From contig NZ_JAAXPS010000006.1 in NCBI RefSeq assembly GCF_012396555.1, positions 1 to 64,000 of the forward strand: 64,000 bases of DNA. The letters run 5' to 3'. The notes under the pieces were generated by a model that was given only the letters and a program-made list of their open reading frames with translations, made no database searches and was not told the origin of the DNA. Positions 52,649 to 61,758 of this stretch are shown here, in pieces (within the stretch, counting starts at the first letter, position 1; each line of letters begins with the position of its first letter). The stretch is from Facklamia miroungae (GTDB taxonomy: Bacteria; Bacillota; Bacilli; Lactobacillales; Aerococcaceae). The position numbers and the translations under genes were made by a program.

Positions 52649-53716
52649 TTAAATCAATTGAATAATTTTAATTCTTGCTTGATAAAGTTCTGCTAACTGC
52701 CGCTGTTCATTATACCAATCTTTATCGGTAAGATTGGCATCTAAAATGATTACAATCTCATTTGGCAAATGATCAGAGTCAAGATTAGCCAAACTAGCGG
52801 TTTGCAATCCATATTTACTTCCATCGGCTGAAATCAATTCTTGAACATGAGGTTCTTGATGTTTTTGCTGTCTGAGAATTACACGATCATTTTTACTGGG
52901 TGTTTGAATCAACTTATCAAGCGTTACTTTACTGTCTTGTCGATCAAAAATAAAATGAAGATCGTTAATTGACCATGTATAGTCAAATGCATAACCAATT
53001 TTATGTTTACGATAATGAAGGATCATACTCCACACAATTGAGAGCATAGCTCCTATGAAGAGACCGAGTATTCCATAAATAATACTTCCTTTAGCTTCTT
53101 TTGTTTGAAAAGGAGTTAAGGTCTCTTTACTTGGAACATCTTCAACTAAGTCAATCGGTATCATTTCTCCGATCTCAGGTGAGCGAATAATTGTGACTGT
53201 ATTCTTGTCAAGAAAAGGCAACTTATTGTTTTTTAGTAAATTAGCATAGGCTTGGGCGATTTTTAAATTTTCTTCAGCGTTTTGACCAACCAAAAATCTT
53301 AAGGTGATCACGTTTGAAGCAGCATCTCTAATTCCTGCTAATCCACCCCGGAAAGTGTTTGTTTTATACATCTCGAGATCATGTTCTGCTTGAAGCCATT
53401 TTCCAAACTTCACTCCAGTCTGTTTTTCAATTTGTTCAACGATAGCTGGTGTAGCAAAATAATCATCAAATACAGCTGCTGTTGAAAACAAACTCCCATC
53501 TTCCATCGTTACAATCACTTGAAAAGAAGCAGGTTCTTGCTGATATGCATGGGCTAAATAATTATACGACTCTATGGTATCACTATTAATTATGCGATTT
53601 ACAACATATCTTCCCCCTACTACTAAAAGAGAAATAATTACAGATCCAAAGATAATTCTTCTTAAATTATTAATAATAAAGCGGTAAAACTCATTAAATA
53701 TAGTAGCTAAACTCAT
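52649..53716 (-). CDS. Wzz-like chain-length/polysaccharide co-polymerase with altered C-terminal domain
   Basis: 355 residues. TM1 (about 18-40), a roughly 170-residue external domain containing SFQVIVTMEDGSLFSTA and NNKLPFLDKNTVTIIRSPEI, and TM2 (about 214-235) follow the Wzz/CpsC plan. Beyond TM2 lies an unusual cytoplasmic region of about 120 residues ending EIVIILDANLTDKDW and QARIKIIQLI. This looks like the last strands of a BY-kinase-like Rossmann fold, but no Walker A is present. It overlaps the upstream wzy gene by 4 bp and likely sets chain length. Divergent enough that I rely partly on topology and context. Confidence 0.65.
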   Translation of the reverse strand: MSLATIFNEFYRFIINNLRRIIFGSVIISLLVVGGRYVVNRIINSDTIESYNYLAHAYQQEPASFQVIVTMEDGSLFSTAAVFDDYFATPAIVEQIEKQTGVKFGKWLQAEHDLEMYKTNTFRGGLAGIRDAASNVITLRFLVGQNAEENLKIAQAYANLLKNNKLPFLDKNTVTIIRSPEIGEMIPIDLVEDVPSKETLTPFQTKEAKGSIIYGILGLFIGAMLSIVWSMILHYRKHKIGYAFDYTWSINDLHFIFDRQDSKVTLDKLIQTPSKNDRVILRQQKHQEPHVQELISADGSKYGLQTASLANLDSDHLPNEIVIILDANLTDKDWYNEQRQLAELYQARIKIIQLI

Positions 53717-55014
53717 ATCGTTAATCTCCTTTTGATCTCATCATCTTGCCTCAGTGCATCTTTATCTACAATTTTAACCCAGCTTATCATTAAAGCAAAG
53801 AAGACCCAGTGCCATTCTATCAACATATTGTTTGCGCTAGTAATACTTGCTAGTATGAAAATAATTAGAAAACTATAGAAAGCAAAGGAAATATCGCTTT
53901 GTATTCGGGAAACTTTTTGACCTAGCCTAGCTAAAAATTTTAACCGTCTCAGCATCCCTAAATATGCCCAAAGATATAACAGGAAAGATAGGATACCATT
54001 TGAAACTAGAATTTCGAGCCACCAATTATGCATATTCGTTATTTCATTCGTCGGCCAAAAAGGTCTCACCTTTGCCCAGTATTCAATATTACCTGACCCT
54101 ACCCCTAAACCGAATGTTTGTGTCAAATATATAAGTCCATTTCGCCAGATGTTCATTCGTTTTGTATCACCAGATAGTCCTGCTTTCGGTCCACCAAAAT
54201 AGATTACTTCAAAAACCTTTTCACGTACAGGTGGAATAATGAAAGCCATAATAACTACAAATATCATTAGATATAGCCTTTTTCCTTCAAATAGATCGAA
54301 CTTATAGTAACGAAGAAAATGCATCAATATAAAGATAAACAAACAAATCAAAGACATCCGTGAACCGCTTTGATAAATCAAGAATGAGGATAATATGAAC
54401 ATAAATAAAATAGTCCATCTATGCCAATGACGACGACTCGAATAATACAACACCGAGCATAGAACCAGGTAAGCTAAAAGAAGGGTAGCATAATCATTTT
54501 GATTAGCAAAAAAAGTGATTGGAATTCTAGTCCACGGCTGAGCTGAAAAAGTTCCATACTTATCTAATTTACTTAAGTCAGCAAACAAATACACATTACT
54601 GATAATTTCGAAGAGCCCCCAAAATACTAAGCAAGTCATCATAAACCACATAGCCTGAGCTAATCGCATCCATTGCCGTTTAGAATCCACCCAAAAATAA
54701 AGCGCAGTTATTGTAGACATACCGACTGTCATTAAGAAGAAAACTTGGATCCAATCTTTAAAACTTTCTGCCCAGAGACCTGTCGTTAAAGCAATCAGCC
54801 ACCAGGTTAAAAAGCATATAAGCATGCGTGTTGCTACTGAAGGCACTACAAGAAGAAGATTCCGATCCTTATGCGAGACTTGCCAAGCAAGAATAAGAAT
54901 GGAGGATAGGGCAAGTATGCGATAAAGAGTGATTTGTGCAATAGGTGTTTCAATGGCTAAAATCTGCGAACCTAAAAAAACACTCATAACTAAGAATAAA
55001 CAATATAAAAACAT
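53713..55014 (-). CDS. O-antigen polymerase / ligase family protein (Wzy)
   Basis: 433 residues, about eleven TMs, with the large extracellular loop and conserved parts LGVGSGNIEYWAKVRPFW and TNMHNWWLEILVSNGILSF of the PF04932 family. It would polymerise lipid-linked repeats on the outer face. It lies between the flippase and the Wzz-like gene, with a 4-bp overlap to the latter, as expected for a Wzy-dependent pathway. It is a different protein from the ligase-like one at 2962-4134. Confidence 0.85.
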   Translation of the reverse strand: MFLYCLFLVMSVFLGSQILAIETPIAQITLYRILALSSILILAWQVSHKDRNLLLVVPSVATRMLICFLTWWLIALTTGLWAESFKDWIQVFFLMTVGMSTITALYFWVDSKRQWMRLAQAMWFMMTCLVFWGLFEIISNVYLFADLSKLDKYGTFSAQPWTRIPITFFANQNDYATLLLAYLVLCSVLYYSSRRHWHRWTILFMFILSSFLIYQSGSRMSLICLFIFILMHFLRYYKFDLFEGKRLYLMIFVVIMAFIIPPVREKVFEVIYFGGPKAGLSGDTKRMNIWRNGLIYLTQTFGLGVGSGNIEYWAKVRPFWPTNEITNMHNWWLEILVSNGILSFLLYLWAYLGMLRRLKFLARLGQKVSRIQSDISFAFYSFLIIFILASITSANNMLIEWHWVFFALMISWVKIVDKDALRQDDEIKRRLTI

Positions 55015-55049
55015 GGGTCACTCCTTTCTTGCTGATTTATTAATCTTAA

Positions 55050-56462
55050 CTAATTAAAGTCCCATTCCTCAGGATGTAACCATATTTGATAGGCATCTTT
55101 AATAGTAGGTATTTGGACCAAAAGACACATCACTGCTAAACTCAAAGTTATTAGTAAACGATAGCTCGTATCATTTGTATTGATATAAGCTGCGGTAAGC
55201 ATCAGACCAATTGATAAAAGATGTTTAGATTGGCTGAAATAAAAACCTGTTCGACTTGAAAAGTATGTTCTAGCTAAATAAAACATAATATAGGCTCCGC
55301 ATGAAGCAGTAGCTGCTCCTATAGCGCCCCATCTGGGAGTTAACCAGAGATTTAAAATAAAACTAGGTACTAAAGCGAGTAAAGAAACTAAAGTATTAAA
55401 GTAAGTCTTACGTGAGAAGACAATACCAAGAGTCGTTGTCTCAGAAAGAGTATACATAATATGTGGAAAACAGAGCAAACCAAGAATATATTGGACGGGA
55501 TGATAATTTTCTCCTAAAATCATCATGATTATTGGTCGAAAGACCAGAATACCAAAGAAGATCGCCGTTAGAATAAATAAAACCGCATCTGATATAAATT
55601 TATAATGCTTCATTTCCTTGCCTTCATCGTGCCACCGATAAGCTGTTGGGACCCAGAAAGTCGCGAAGGCTGTTTTTAGAATACCTATCATGTTAACGAT
55701 GGCAATCCCTGCAGCATAATAACCTAATTCATCCTTAGTAGAAAAAGATCTTAACATCAAACTATCAATCGTGTTGAGGACCGAATTAATCGACATAGCT
55801 ACCATTAGCGGAAATCCAAATGCTAATAGTTTCCTGACTAGAACACGGTCCAAATTAAAGTCTTTCCAGTGCAATAAGTTTCTGTAACGATAGAAAAGCA
55901 ATCCATCTCCTATTAACTGGCCAAAAATCATTCCAAAAACAACCACGCGATAATCTCGAACACCTATGGCAATCATTGCTAAGGAAGTAACAAAAATTAG
56001 GCTTTTCAATAAAATTGTAAAGCCTGAATACTCTTTAGCTTTCTCTTGCATACGAATCGAAATAAGTACGAAGCGTTCGATAATCATGGAAATCAGTAAT
56101 AGCGCACTCCAAATCACTATATACCCTGCACTAGTATCACCAAATAACCAAGTGGCTATAGGAAGATTAAAAATAAGCATTATGAGAGATAAAAAGAGTC
56201 CCATTCCGATAGGAATTATAATTGCTTGTTGAAAAAGATGTTTTTTTGAGGAAGCTTGATGGAATTCACGAGAAAAAGCTTGATCTAATCCAATATAAAG
56301 AAAGTTAGGGATATTTAATATTAAATTACGATATAATCCTGAGACACCGTATTGATCGGCCACTAACAACTGAGTCAAAATTCGAATCTGAATCAGTGAA
56401 ATTAAAGCCCCAATAATCGGCCCTAAGGAAAAACCCGTTAATCTTTTCATGAAATGTTTCAT
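55050..56462 (-). CDS. Oligosaccharide flippase (Wzx, MOP superfamily)
   Basis: 470 residues, about 12-14 TMs in the polysaccharide flippase pattern. It starts MKHFMKRLTGFSLGPIIGALISL, with YGVSGLYRNLILNIPNFLYIGLD, the central motif NSVLNTIDSLMLRSFSTKDELGYYAAG and WGAIGAATASCGAYIMFYLARTYF. It moves undecaprenyl-diphosphate-linked repeat units to the outer face. The start lies 3 nt after the GT4 stop, and wzy follows after 35 nt. Confidence 0.88.
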   Translation of the reverse strand: MKHFMKRLTGFSLGPIIGALISLIQIRILTQLLVADQYGVSGLYRNLILNIPNFLYIGLDQAFSREFHQASSKKHLFQQAIIIPIGMGLFLSLIMLIFNLPIATWLFGDTSAGYIVIWSALLLISMIIERFVLISIRMQEKAKEYSGFTILLKSLIFVTSLAMIAIGVRDYRVVVFGMIFGQLIGDGLLFYRYRNLLHWKDFNLDRVLVRKLLAFGFPLMVAMSINSVLNTIDSLMLRSFSTKDELGYYAAGIAIVNMIGILKTAFATFWVPTAYRWHDEGKEMKHYKFISDAVLFILTAIFFGILVFRPIIMMILGENYHPVQYILGLLCFPHIMYTLSETTTLGIVFSRKTYFNTLVSLLALVPSFILNLWLTPRWGAIGAATASCGAYIMFYLARTYFSSRTGFYFSQSKHLLSIGLMLTAAYINTNDTSYRLLITLSLAVMCLLVQIPTIKDAYQIWLHPEEWDFN

Positions 56463-56465
56463 AAA

Positions 56466-57644
56466 CTACCTCGAATCTATTTGAAAGTGATTCACTTGAT
56501 GCACTAATACTTGGCGATAGAGTTCTGCAGCTGCATCATTAGTGAAAGATTTCGCTTGAATCTCTTTCAAGCGTTCTTGTTGGTTAGGAATCTTATTCTT
56601 CGCTTGGTGATAGAAGTTAATAATACTTTGATACCAGAATTCAGGATCACTATCAAGAGAGACGAATTGAATTAAACCAAAGCCCAAATCCACCTCTTGA
56701 GGTATCTGATCACTTGCAACTACGGGCACTCCTGCAGCTTGAGCTTCAATAGCAATGGTTCCAAACCCTTCAGACAGTGATGGCATAATTAATAAGTCAA
56801 TACCTACTAGCAACTCTCTGATTGGACTTATCCGGCCTGCAAAAAAGACCTGACGCTCAATCTCTTTTTGGTGGACTTGAGCTTCTAAACTATCACGATC
56901 TGCCCCATCACCAGCAATCACTAAAAGCAGTTGTTGAGTTTGAGTTTTACTATAGCTCACTATATCGAAAGTGAAAGAATGATTCTTAACTGCTGTTAAA
57001 CGACCAATCTGACCGATCAAGAGACTATTATCACTCCTTTTATTAAATGTGCTAAGCCAAAAATTATGAGCTGCCTTTTTATCTTCCCAATCAAAGAAGA
57101 AATCATTTGGCTCGATACTGTTTGGTATGACCACAAAAGATGCATCGGGCTTTAAATTAAAAAGCTCTTCTACTGAAGAACGTGAACACCCGATTGGAAG
57201 ACGCGATAAACACTTATTAATAACAGGATCAATTAAGCGTGACAATTTATGCCTAAGAGAGGAATCGTTATCAAGATAGCGATAATGGGCATGGATATAA
57301 AAATCAAAACGATCCCCTTCTTGTAATCTGTTTGCTAAGAGATAGTAGATTAGGGCACGATAACCTGAAATATGGCAATAAACTGCCTGATAGCTATTAT
57401 CGTGAAAAGCTTGAGCGTAACTATGTTTAAAAGCAGACCAAGAAGTTTTTTTAGGATTATCCAGTTGATAAATTCTACCCCCTGTTGCTTCAATTGCCTT
57501 TTGAAAATCAGCGGGTACTCGGCTATAAGTAGCTACATCGAAAATCATTTGCTGATGCTTAGCTCCTTTAGCCAAATTATAAATAAAGGTTGAAATGCCT
57601 CCACCAAAAGAAGACATAATATGCAAAATTCTAATTTCAGACAT
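56466..57644 (-). CDS. Glycosyltransferase family 4
   Basis: 392 residues, GT-B fold. The N-terminal domain begins IRILHIMSSFGGGISTFIYNLA. The C-terminal domain has LIGQIGRLTAVKNHSF, the helix LDSDPEFWYQSIINF, and the conserved ExFGTIAIEAQAAGVPVVASD (PSLSEGFGTIAIEAQAAG). This is a retaining UDP-sugar transferase, cytoplasmic and membrane-associated, adding a sugar to the repeat unit. It is 51 nt after the LCP-like gene and directly before the flippase. Confidence 0.9.
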   Translation of the reverse strand: MSEIRILHIMSSFGGGISTFIYNLAKGAKHQQMIFDVATYSRVPADFQKAIEATGGRIYQLDNPKKTSWSAFKHSYAQAFHDNSYQAVYCHISGYRALIYYLLANRLQEGDRFDFYIHAHYRYLDNDSSLRHKLSRLIDPVINKCLSRLPIGCSRSSVEELFNLKPDASFVVIPNSIEPNDFFFDWEDKKAAHNFWLSTFNKRSDNSLLIGQIGRLTAVKNHSFTFDIVSYSKTQTQQLLLVIAGDGADRDSLEAQVHQKEIERQVFFAGRISPIRELLVGIDLLIMPSLSEGFGTIAIEAQAAGVPVVASDQIPQEVDLGFGLIQFVSLDSDPEFWYQSIINFYHQAKNKIPNQQERLKEIQAKSFTNDAAAELYRQVLVHQVNHFQIDSR

Positions 57645-57695
57645 AAGTGTCCTCCTTCTTAGTTTAAGTGTATCACCATTTGGAAATTGTTTATA

Positions 57696-58523
57696 TTAGC
57701 TGCTTTTTAAGGAAGCGATCACCTTTTCACGCTCTGCTATAGTCAAATTACTGGATAAGTCTATCACTTCGAACTCTTGCCATTTTTGGAGATTATAGTA
57801 AAAAGTCATTTTTAAAAAATGCTCAAAGTCAATATTGCTTTTTACTCGACAATCTATTTCATTCAATTCTTTAGCTATTTTCAAGAAATGGTGATAATCC
57901 ATTAGATTATGGCCCAATTTTTGACTAATATCTCTGGAGCTAAATTCCTTGTTAGAAGTTTTACTAAATAACACACCACTCGAATAATTTTTTGCGGTAT
58001 CTTCTAAAGAATCTAAATCTAAAATAATTAAAAAATCGATTGGAAGCCCCACTTTTTTAACCAACTGTTCAACTAAGGCTAAATCTCCATGTTTCAATCC
58101 AAAATCATTGATACTAGATGAAGCTTTCTCGGTTGGGTTACTCAGATTTAATTGAGGATCGATATTAACTTGAGTGACTTTTTCTCGATTAAAATCCCAT
58201 AAATATAAAGTTATTTCCTTAATACTTTTCTCACCGATTCGCCCAGCTTGACTATAATTATAACTTAAAACCATGAGCTCAATACGTTCCTTTGCCAAAT
58301 CATCAAATGGAATGCTTCTATTATCTAACAACTCTTGACCAATAGGATAATACTGCCACTCGATTGGGTCTTGAACGAAAGTGTTTTGAAAAGACACTTT
58401 TAGATCATTTAAATAACTGAAAAAGAGTGAACTCGAAAAAACTAAAAAAATCATAACAAGAAAAAAGACCAAAAGTCTTTTTGAGAAAAAAGGACGTTTG
58501 TCTGTTTTCTGAGTTGGAAACAT
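57696..58523 (-). CDS. Membrane-anchored, degenerate LCP (LytR-CpsA-Psr)-like protein
   Basis: 275 residues. A short cytoplasmic N-terminus and one TM (about 16-38) precede an extracytoplasmic domain. The domain follows the LCP layout: ERIELMVLSYNY (about 79-90), VTQVNIDPQLNLS (about 116-128), SSINDFGLKHGDLALVEQLV (about 136-155), and GLPIDFLIILDLDSLEDTA (about 159-177). The residues needed for transferase activity are missing: the usual Ser-Asp-Thr is Ile-Glu-Leu, and the PRD-type motif is DPQ. It may be a non-catalytic scaffold or binding partner in wall attachment of the polymer. The assignment is inference from pattern and location. Confidence 0.5.
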   Translation of the reverse strand: MFPTQKTDKRPFFSKRLLVFFLVMIFLVFSSSLFFSYLNDLKVSFQNTFVQDPIEWQYYPIGQELLDNRSIPFDDLAKERIELMVLSYNYSQAGRIGEKSIKEITLYLWDFNREKVTQVNIDPQLNLSNPTEKASSSINDFGLKHGDLALVEQLVKKVGLPIDFLIILDLDSLEDTAKNYSSGVLFSKTSNKEFSSRDISQKLGHNLMDYHHFLKIAKELNEIDCRVKSNIDFEHFLKMTFYYNLQKWQEFEVIDLSSNLTIAEREKVIASLKSS

Positions 58524-58547
58524 TTGCTTCCTCCATTCAATTCATTC

Positions 58548-59558
58548 TTAGAACCCATCTGGATTCTTTTTCTGCCAATGCCAGGAATCTTGACACATGG
58601 TATACAGATCTTTAAATGCCTCCCAATCCAACTCCTCATTGGCCTTGCTAGGATCAGCATAAGCAATTGCAATATCCCCAGGTCGACGATCGATTATTTC
58701 ATAAGGAATCGTTACTTGATTAGCTTTTTCAAAAGTCTTTATGATGTCTAAGACCGAGTAACCATGACCTGTTCCTAAATTAAAAATTGCTACTCCTTGA
58801 TGTTCTAAATTATGTTTAATTGCTTTTTGATGACCTTGAGCCAGTTCTACCACATGAATATAATCACGAACACCCGTTCCATCATGAGTTGGATAATCCT
58901 TACCAAAAACTAGTAGCTTTGGTCGCTTGCCAATCGCAACCTGTGTAAGATAAGGCATTAAATTATTAGGAATACCTTGCGGATCTTCTCCAATCAATCC
59001 CGATTCATGAGCTCCTAGAGGGTTAAAGTAACGCAAAAGCGTCACAGACCAATCGGGGTCTGATTGCGATAAATCCTGTAAAATCTTTTCTAATACTAAC
59101 TTTGTGTAACCATAAGGATTACTTGCTTCTCCGGTCGTCATTGTTTCCTTAAATGGTACTCGATTAGTTTCTCCATAAACCGTAGCTGATGAAGAAAAAA
59201 TGATATTTTTAACTTGGTTCTCCTGCATAACTTCCAGCAAGACGATCGTTCCACTAAGGTTATTGTGATAGTATTTTAAAGGCTGTGTTACGGATTCTCC
59301 AACTGCCTTATATCCAGCAAAATGAATCACTATATCAATGGCATGTTGTTTAAAAATTTTATCCATTGCCATACGATCTTCAATGTTTTTCTCATAAAAT
59401 ATTAATTGCTTTCCTGTAATCATCTGAATACGATTCAAAACCTCAGGCTTAGAGTTGGAAAAATTATCTACAACGATAACTTCTTGATTATCATTTAATA
59501 ATTCAATAACCGTATGACTACCAATATATCCCGCTCCACCTGTAACTAAAACTGTCAT
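58548..59558 (-). CDS. galE: UDP-glucose 4-epimerase
   Basis: Interconverts UDP-Glc and UDP-Gal (perhaps also the GlcNAc forms). 336 residues. The NAD-binding motif TGGAGYIGSHTVIELL is at the N-terminus. The catalytic Tyr-x3-Lys is in NPYGYTKLVLEKIL, Ser in FSSSATVYGE, and family stretches are HFAGYKAVGESV and GTGHGYSVLDIIK. AGGAGAG precedes the ATG. It is the first gene of the polysaccharide operon and probably supplies a galactose-type donor. No Leloir genes are beside it, supporting a role in polysaccharide synthesis. Confidence 0.96.
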   Translation of the reverse strand: MTVLVTGGAGYIGSHTVIELLNDNQEVIVVDNFSNSKPEVLNRIQMITGKQLIFYEKNIEDRMAMDKIFKQHAIDIVIHFAGYKAVGESVTQPLKYYHNNLSGTIVLLEVMQENQVKNIIFSSSATVYGETNRVPFKETMTTGEASNPYGYTKLVLEKILQDLSQSDPDWSVTLLRYFNPLGAHESGLIGEDPQGIPNNLMPYLTQVAIGKRPKLLVFGKDYPTHDGTGVRDYIHVVELAQGHQKAIKHNLEHQGVAIFNLGTGHGYSVLDIIKTFEKANQVTIPYEIIDRRPGDIAIAYADPSKANEELDWEAFKDLYTMCQDSWHWQKKNPDGF

Positions 59559-59592
59559 ATCCTACTCTCCTCGTCTTGAATTCCTTTGACTA

Positions 59593-59601
59593 ATTATAGC
59601 A
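59593..59601 (-). promoter_or_regulatory. Extended -10 promoter of the polysaccharide operon
   Basis: On the minus strand TGC followed by TATAAT (59593-59598), about 35 nt before galE. A TTGAAT lies 19 nt upstream, slightly too far for a good -35. Confidence 0.5.
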
Positions 59602-59707
59602 TATTAGAACTCGGGAAATTCAATCTTCATATTTTCTTCCTAAATTTACCTCTTTTAGATAATTTTAACTATTGATAATTGAATTCCACAAATGTCATAA
59701 AATTTGA

Positions 59708-59713
59708 TATAAT
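59708..59713 (+). promoter_or_regulatory. -10 element of the flavodoxin operon
   Basis: TATAAT, 39 nt before the ATG at 59753. The -35 region is poor at 16-18 nt spacing. AGGGGG is the SD. Confidence 0.4.
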
Positions 59714-59752
59714 AATACAAGGTTTAACAACTTTACCTTAAGGGGGAATATA

Positions 59753-60202
59753 ATGGCAGAGGCATTAATCGTTTTTGCAAGTCTCACAGGAAATACTGAA
59801 GAAATGGCGGATATAGTTGCTGAGCGCCTTGAAACACATGATATCACCACCGATGTGGTAGAAGTCATGCAAGCTGACGCGGAAGATTTTTTAGAATATG
59901 ATGCCGTTCTTATTGGTTCCTATACCTATGGAGTCGATGGGGTGCTACCTGATGAAATGCTTGATTTTTATGACGATCTAGGTGAACTCGACCTATCAGA
60001 TAAAGTGTTCGGTGTTTTTGGATCAGGCGATACTTACTATGAAATTTTCTGTGGAGCTGTTGATCACTTTGAAAAACAATTTTTAAAAACGGGTGCTCAC
60101 CCTGGGGGAGCATCATGCAAAATTAATTTAAATGCTGAAGGAGAAGACATTGAGCGTCTTCAAGCATTAGCAGATGGTATTGCTGAAAAATTAAATCAAT
60201 AA
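59753..60202 (+). CDS. Flavodoxin
   Basis: 149 residues, short-chain flavodoxin. It starts AEALIVFASLTGNTEEMADIV; the SLTGNTE loop binds the FMN phosphate. Aromatic and acidic loops GSYTYGVDGVLPDE and GSGDTYYEIFCGAVDHFE flank the isoalloxazine. It is strongly acidic, a typical low-potential electron carrier. It is the first gene of a rightward group with an M29 aminopeptidase 15 nt downstream; that pairing gives no clear partner enzyme. Confidence 0.93.
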   Translation: MAEALIVFASLTGNTEEMADIVAERLETHDITTDVVEVMQADAEDFLEYDAVLIGSYTYGVDGVLPDEMLDFYDDLGELDLSDKVFGVFGSGDTYYEIFCGAVDHFEKQFLKTGAHPGGASCKINLNAEGEDIERLQALADGIAEKLNQ

Positions 60203-60217
60203 AGGAAGAGGTTTACT

Positions 60218-61459
60218 ATGACTTTAAAAAATTTCGATCAGCTATTGAAAAAATATGCAAATTTAATTGTTAACAAGGGTATTGGCGTAAACAAGGACGA
60301 CTATATTCTAATTTTTGCCGATCTTGATCAAGCACCTTTAGTACGCTTAGTCACTGAAGCTGCTTATCAAGCCGGTGCTAAATTTGTTAAAGTGAACTGG
60401 GCTGATGATGCTTTAACCCGTCTTCATTTTACCCACCAGACTGAAGAGACACTTACAGATATTCCTCAATACAAAATTGATGAAGGTAACTACTATGTTG
60501 AAAAAAGAGCAAAACGTATTTCGCTTCGCTCGAGTGATCCAAACGTGCTCAAAGGAATTGACCCCGCAAAAATAAATGCAGCTAACCGTGCTTCTTCACA
60601 TGCTATGAAAGATGTTCGCATTGCTACTCAATCCAACCTTGTTTCTTGGTTAGTTGTTGCAGGAGCTGGTAAAGAATGGGCTGCACTTGTCTTCCCTGAT
60701 TTAGAAACTTCGCAAGAACAAGTCGATGCTTTATGGGATCAAATCTTTAAAACAACACGCATTTATGAAGACGATCCTATTAAGGCTTGGGATGAACATG
60801 AGGACCGTTTAAGTGAAAAAGCTCGTTTCTTAAATGAACAACAATTCGATCAGTTGCATTATACGGGTCCGGGAACCGATTTTACTGTTGGCTTACCAAA
60901 AAATCATGTCTGGGAAAGTGCTGGTTCACTTAACGAAAAAGGGGAAGTCTTTATTGCTAATATGCCTACAGAAGAAGTCTTTACTGCACCAGATGCTAGA
61001 AGGGCCGAAGGTTATATCTCCTCTTCTAAACCCTTAGCATATGGCGGAACTGTAATTGATGGCATGAAATTCACTTTTAAAGACGGTAAGGTAACTGAGG
61101 TGAATGCCAAAGAAGGAGAAGAAACACTCCGTCAATTAGTTAAAGAAAATGATGGATCTGACGCATTAGGTGAAGTGGCCCTTGTTGCGCATAAATCACC
61201 GATCTCACAATCAGGAATCATTTTTTACAATACTTTATTTGATGAAAATGCTTCGAATCATATTGCCTTAGGCCAAGCTTATGCTACTTCTGTTAAAAAT
61301 GGTGCAAAAATGAGCCAAGAAGAATTAGAAGAAGTGGGACTAAACCGTTCAAATGTCCATGTTGATTTTATGGTTGGAAACGCAGAGATGAATATTGACG
61401 GTATTGCAGCAGATGGAACTGTTACCCCAATTTTCCGTAAAGGTGAATGGGCATTCTAA
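60218..61459 (+). CDS. pepS: Aminopeptidase, M29 family (PepS/AmpS-like)
   Basis: 413 residues, exactly the length of streptococcal PepS. A cytoplasmic dinuclear metallo-aminopeptidase with broad specificity. Conserved parts are the N-terminal VNWADDALTRLHFTHQT region, ANMPTEEVFTAPDARRAEG (metal-ligand Glu pair), and ALGEVALVAHKSPISQSG with DENASNHIALGQAY. The last two bring further His/Glu ligands, and the C-terminal HVDFMVGNAEMNIDG supplies the final Asp/Glu. AGGAAGAGG lies upstream of the ATG. It works with PepA and PepF elsewhere in the window in peptide use. Confidence 0.93.
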   Translation: MTLKNFDQLLKKYANLIVNKGIGVNKDDYILIFADLDQAPLVRLVTEAAYQAGAKFVKVNWADDALTRLHFTHQTEETLTDIPQYKIDEGNYYVEKRAKRISLRSSDPNVLKGIDPAKINAANRASSHAMKDVRIATQSNLVSWLVVAGAGKEWAALVFPDLETSQEQVDALWDQIFKTTRIYEDDPIKAWDEHEDRLSEKARFLNEQQFDQLHYTGPGTDFTVGLPKNHVWESAGSLNEKGEVFIANMPTEEVFTAPDARRAEGYISSSKPLAYGGTVIDGMKFTFKDGKVTEVNAKEGEETLRQLVKENDGSDALGEVALVAHKSPISQSGIIFYNTLFDENASNHIALGQAYATSVKNGAKMSQEELEEVGLNRSNVHVDFMVGNAEMNIDGIAADGTVTPIFRKGEWAF

Positions 61460-61483
61460 TTAACCAAGAGGGAGGTAATAAAG

Positions 61484-61756
61484 ATGGCAACCCCTTCAAA
61501 TTTTAATTCAAATTTTGAAGAAGAAATCAATAAGCATATTGAAGAAATTGATCGTCGCGTTGACCGTACGGGTTGGCCACTATTGATTATTGGTGTAATC
61601 ATTTTCTTCTTGCTTGTTTATCTATCCGTAAAAGCTTTCTCAATCCCTACTACTAAAGAATATGAAGGTAGTCAAGCTGCAATGAATCGAAAGGTTGAAG
61701 ATTTAGAAAAACGTATTACGTCGCTTGAAGCACTCATAGAAGGAAGTCAAGAGTAG
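61484..61756 (+). CDS. Small membrane protein with C-terminal coiled coil, unrecognised
   Basis: 90 residues. A polar acidic N-terminus (about 1-30; EEEINKHIEEIDRRVDRTG) is followed by one TM (WPLLIIGVIIFFLLVYLSV, about 31-50). A coiled-coil-like tail (about 66-88; MNRKVEDLEKRITSLEAL) completes it. GGGAGG precedes the ATG. It is cotranscribed with the M29 gene and lies only 2 nt before the GT4 gene, so it could be a membrane partner of that transferase. No family recognised. Confidence 0.7.
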   Translation: MATPSNFNSNFEEEINKHIEEIDRRVDRTGWPLLIIGVIIFFLLVYLSVKAFSIPTTKEYEGSQAAMNRKVEDLEKRITSLEALIEGSQE

Positions 61757-61758
61757 TT

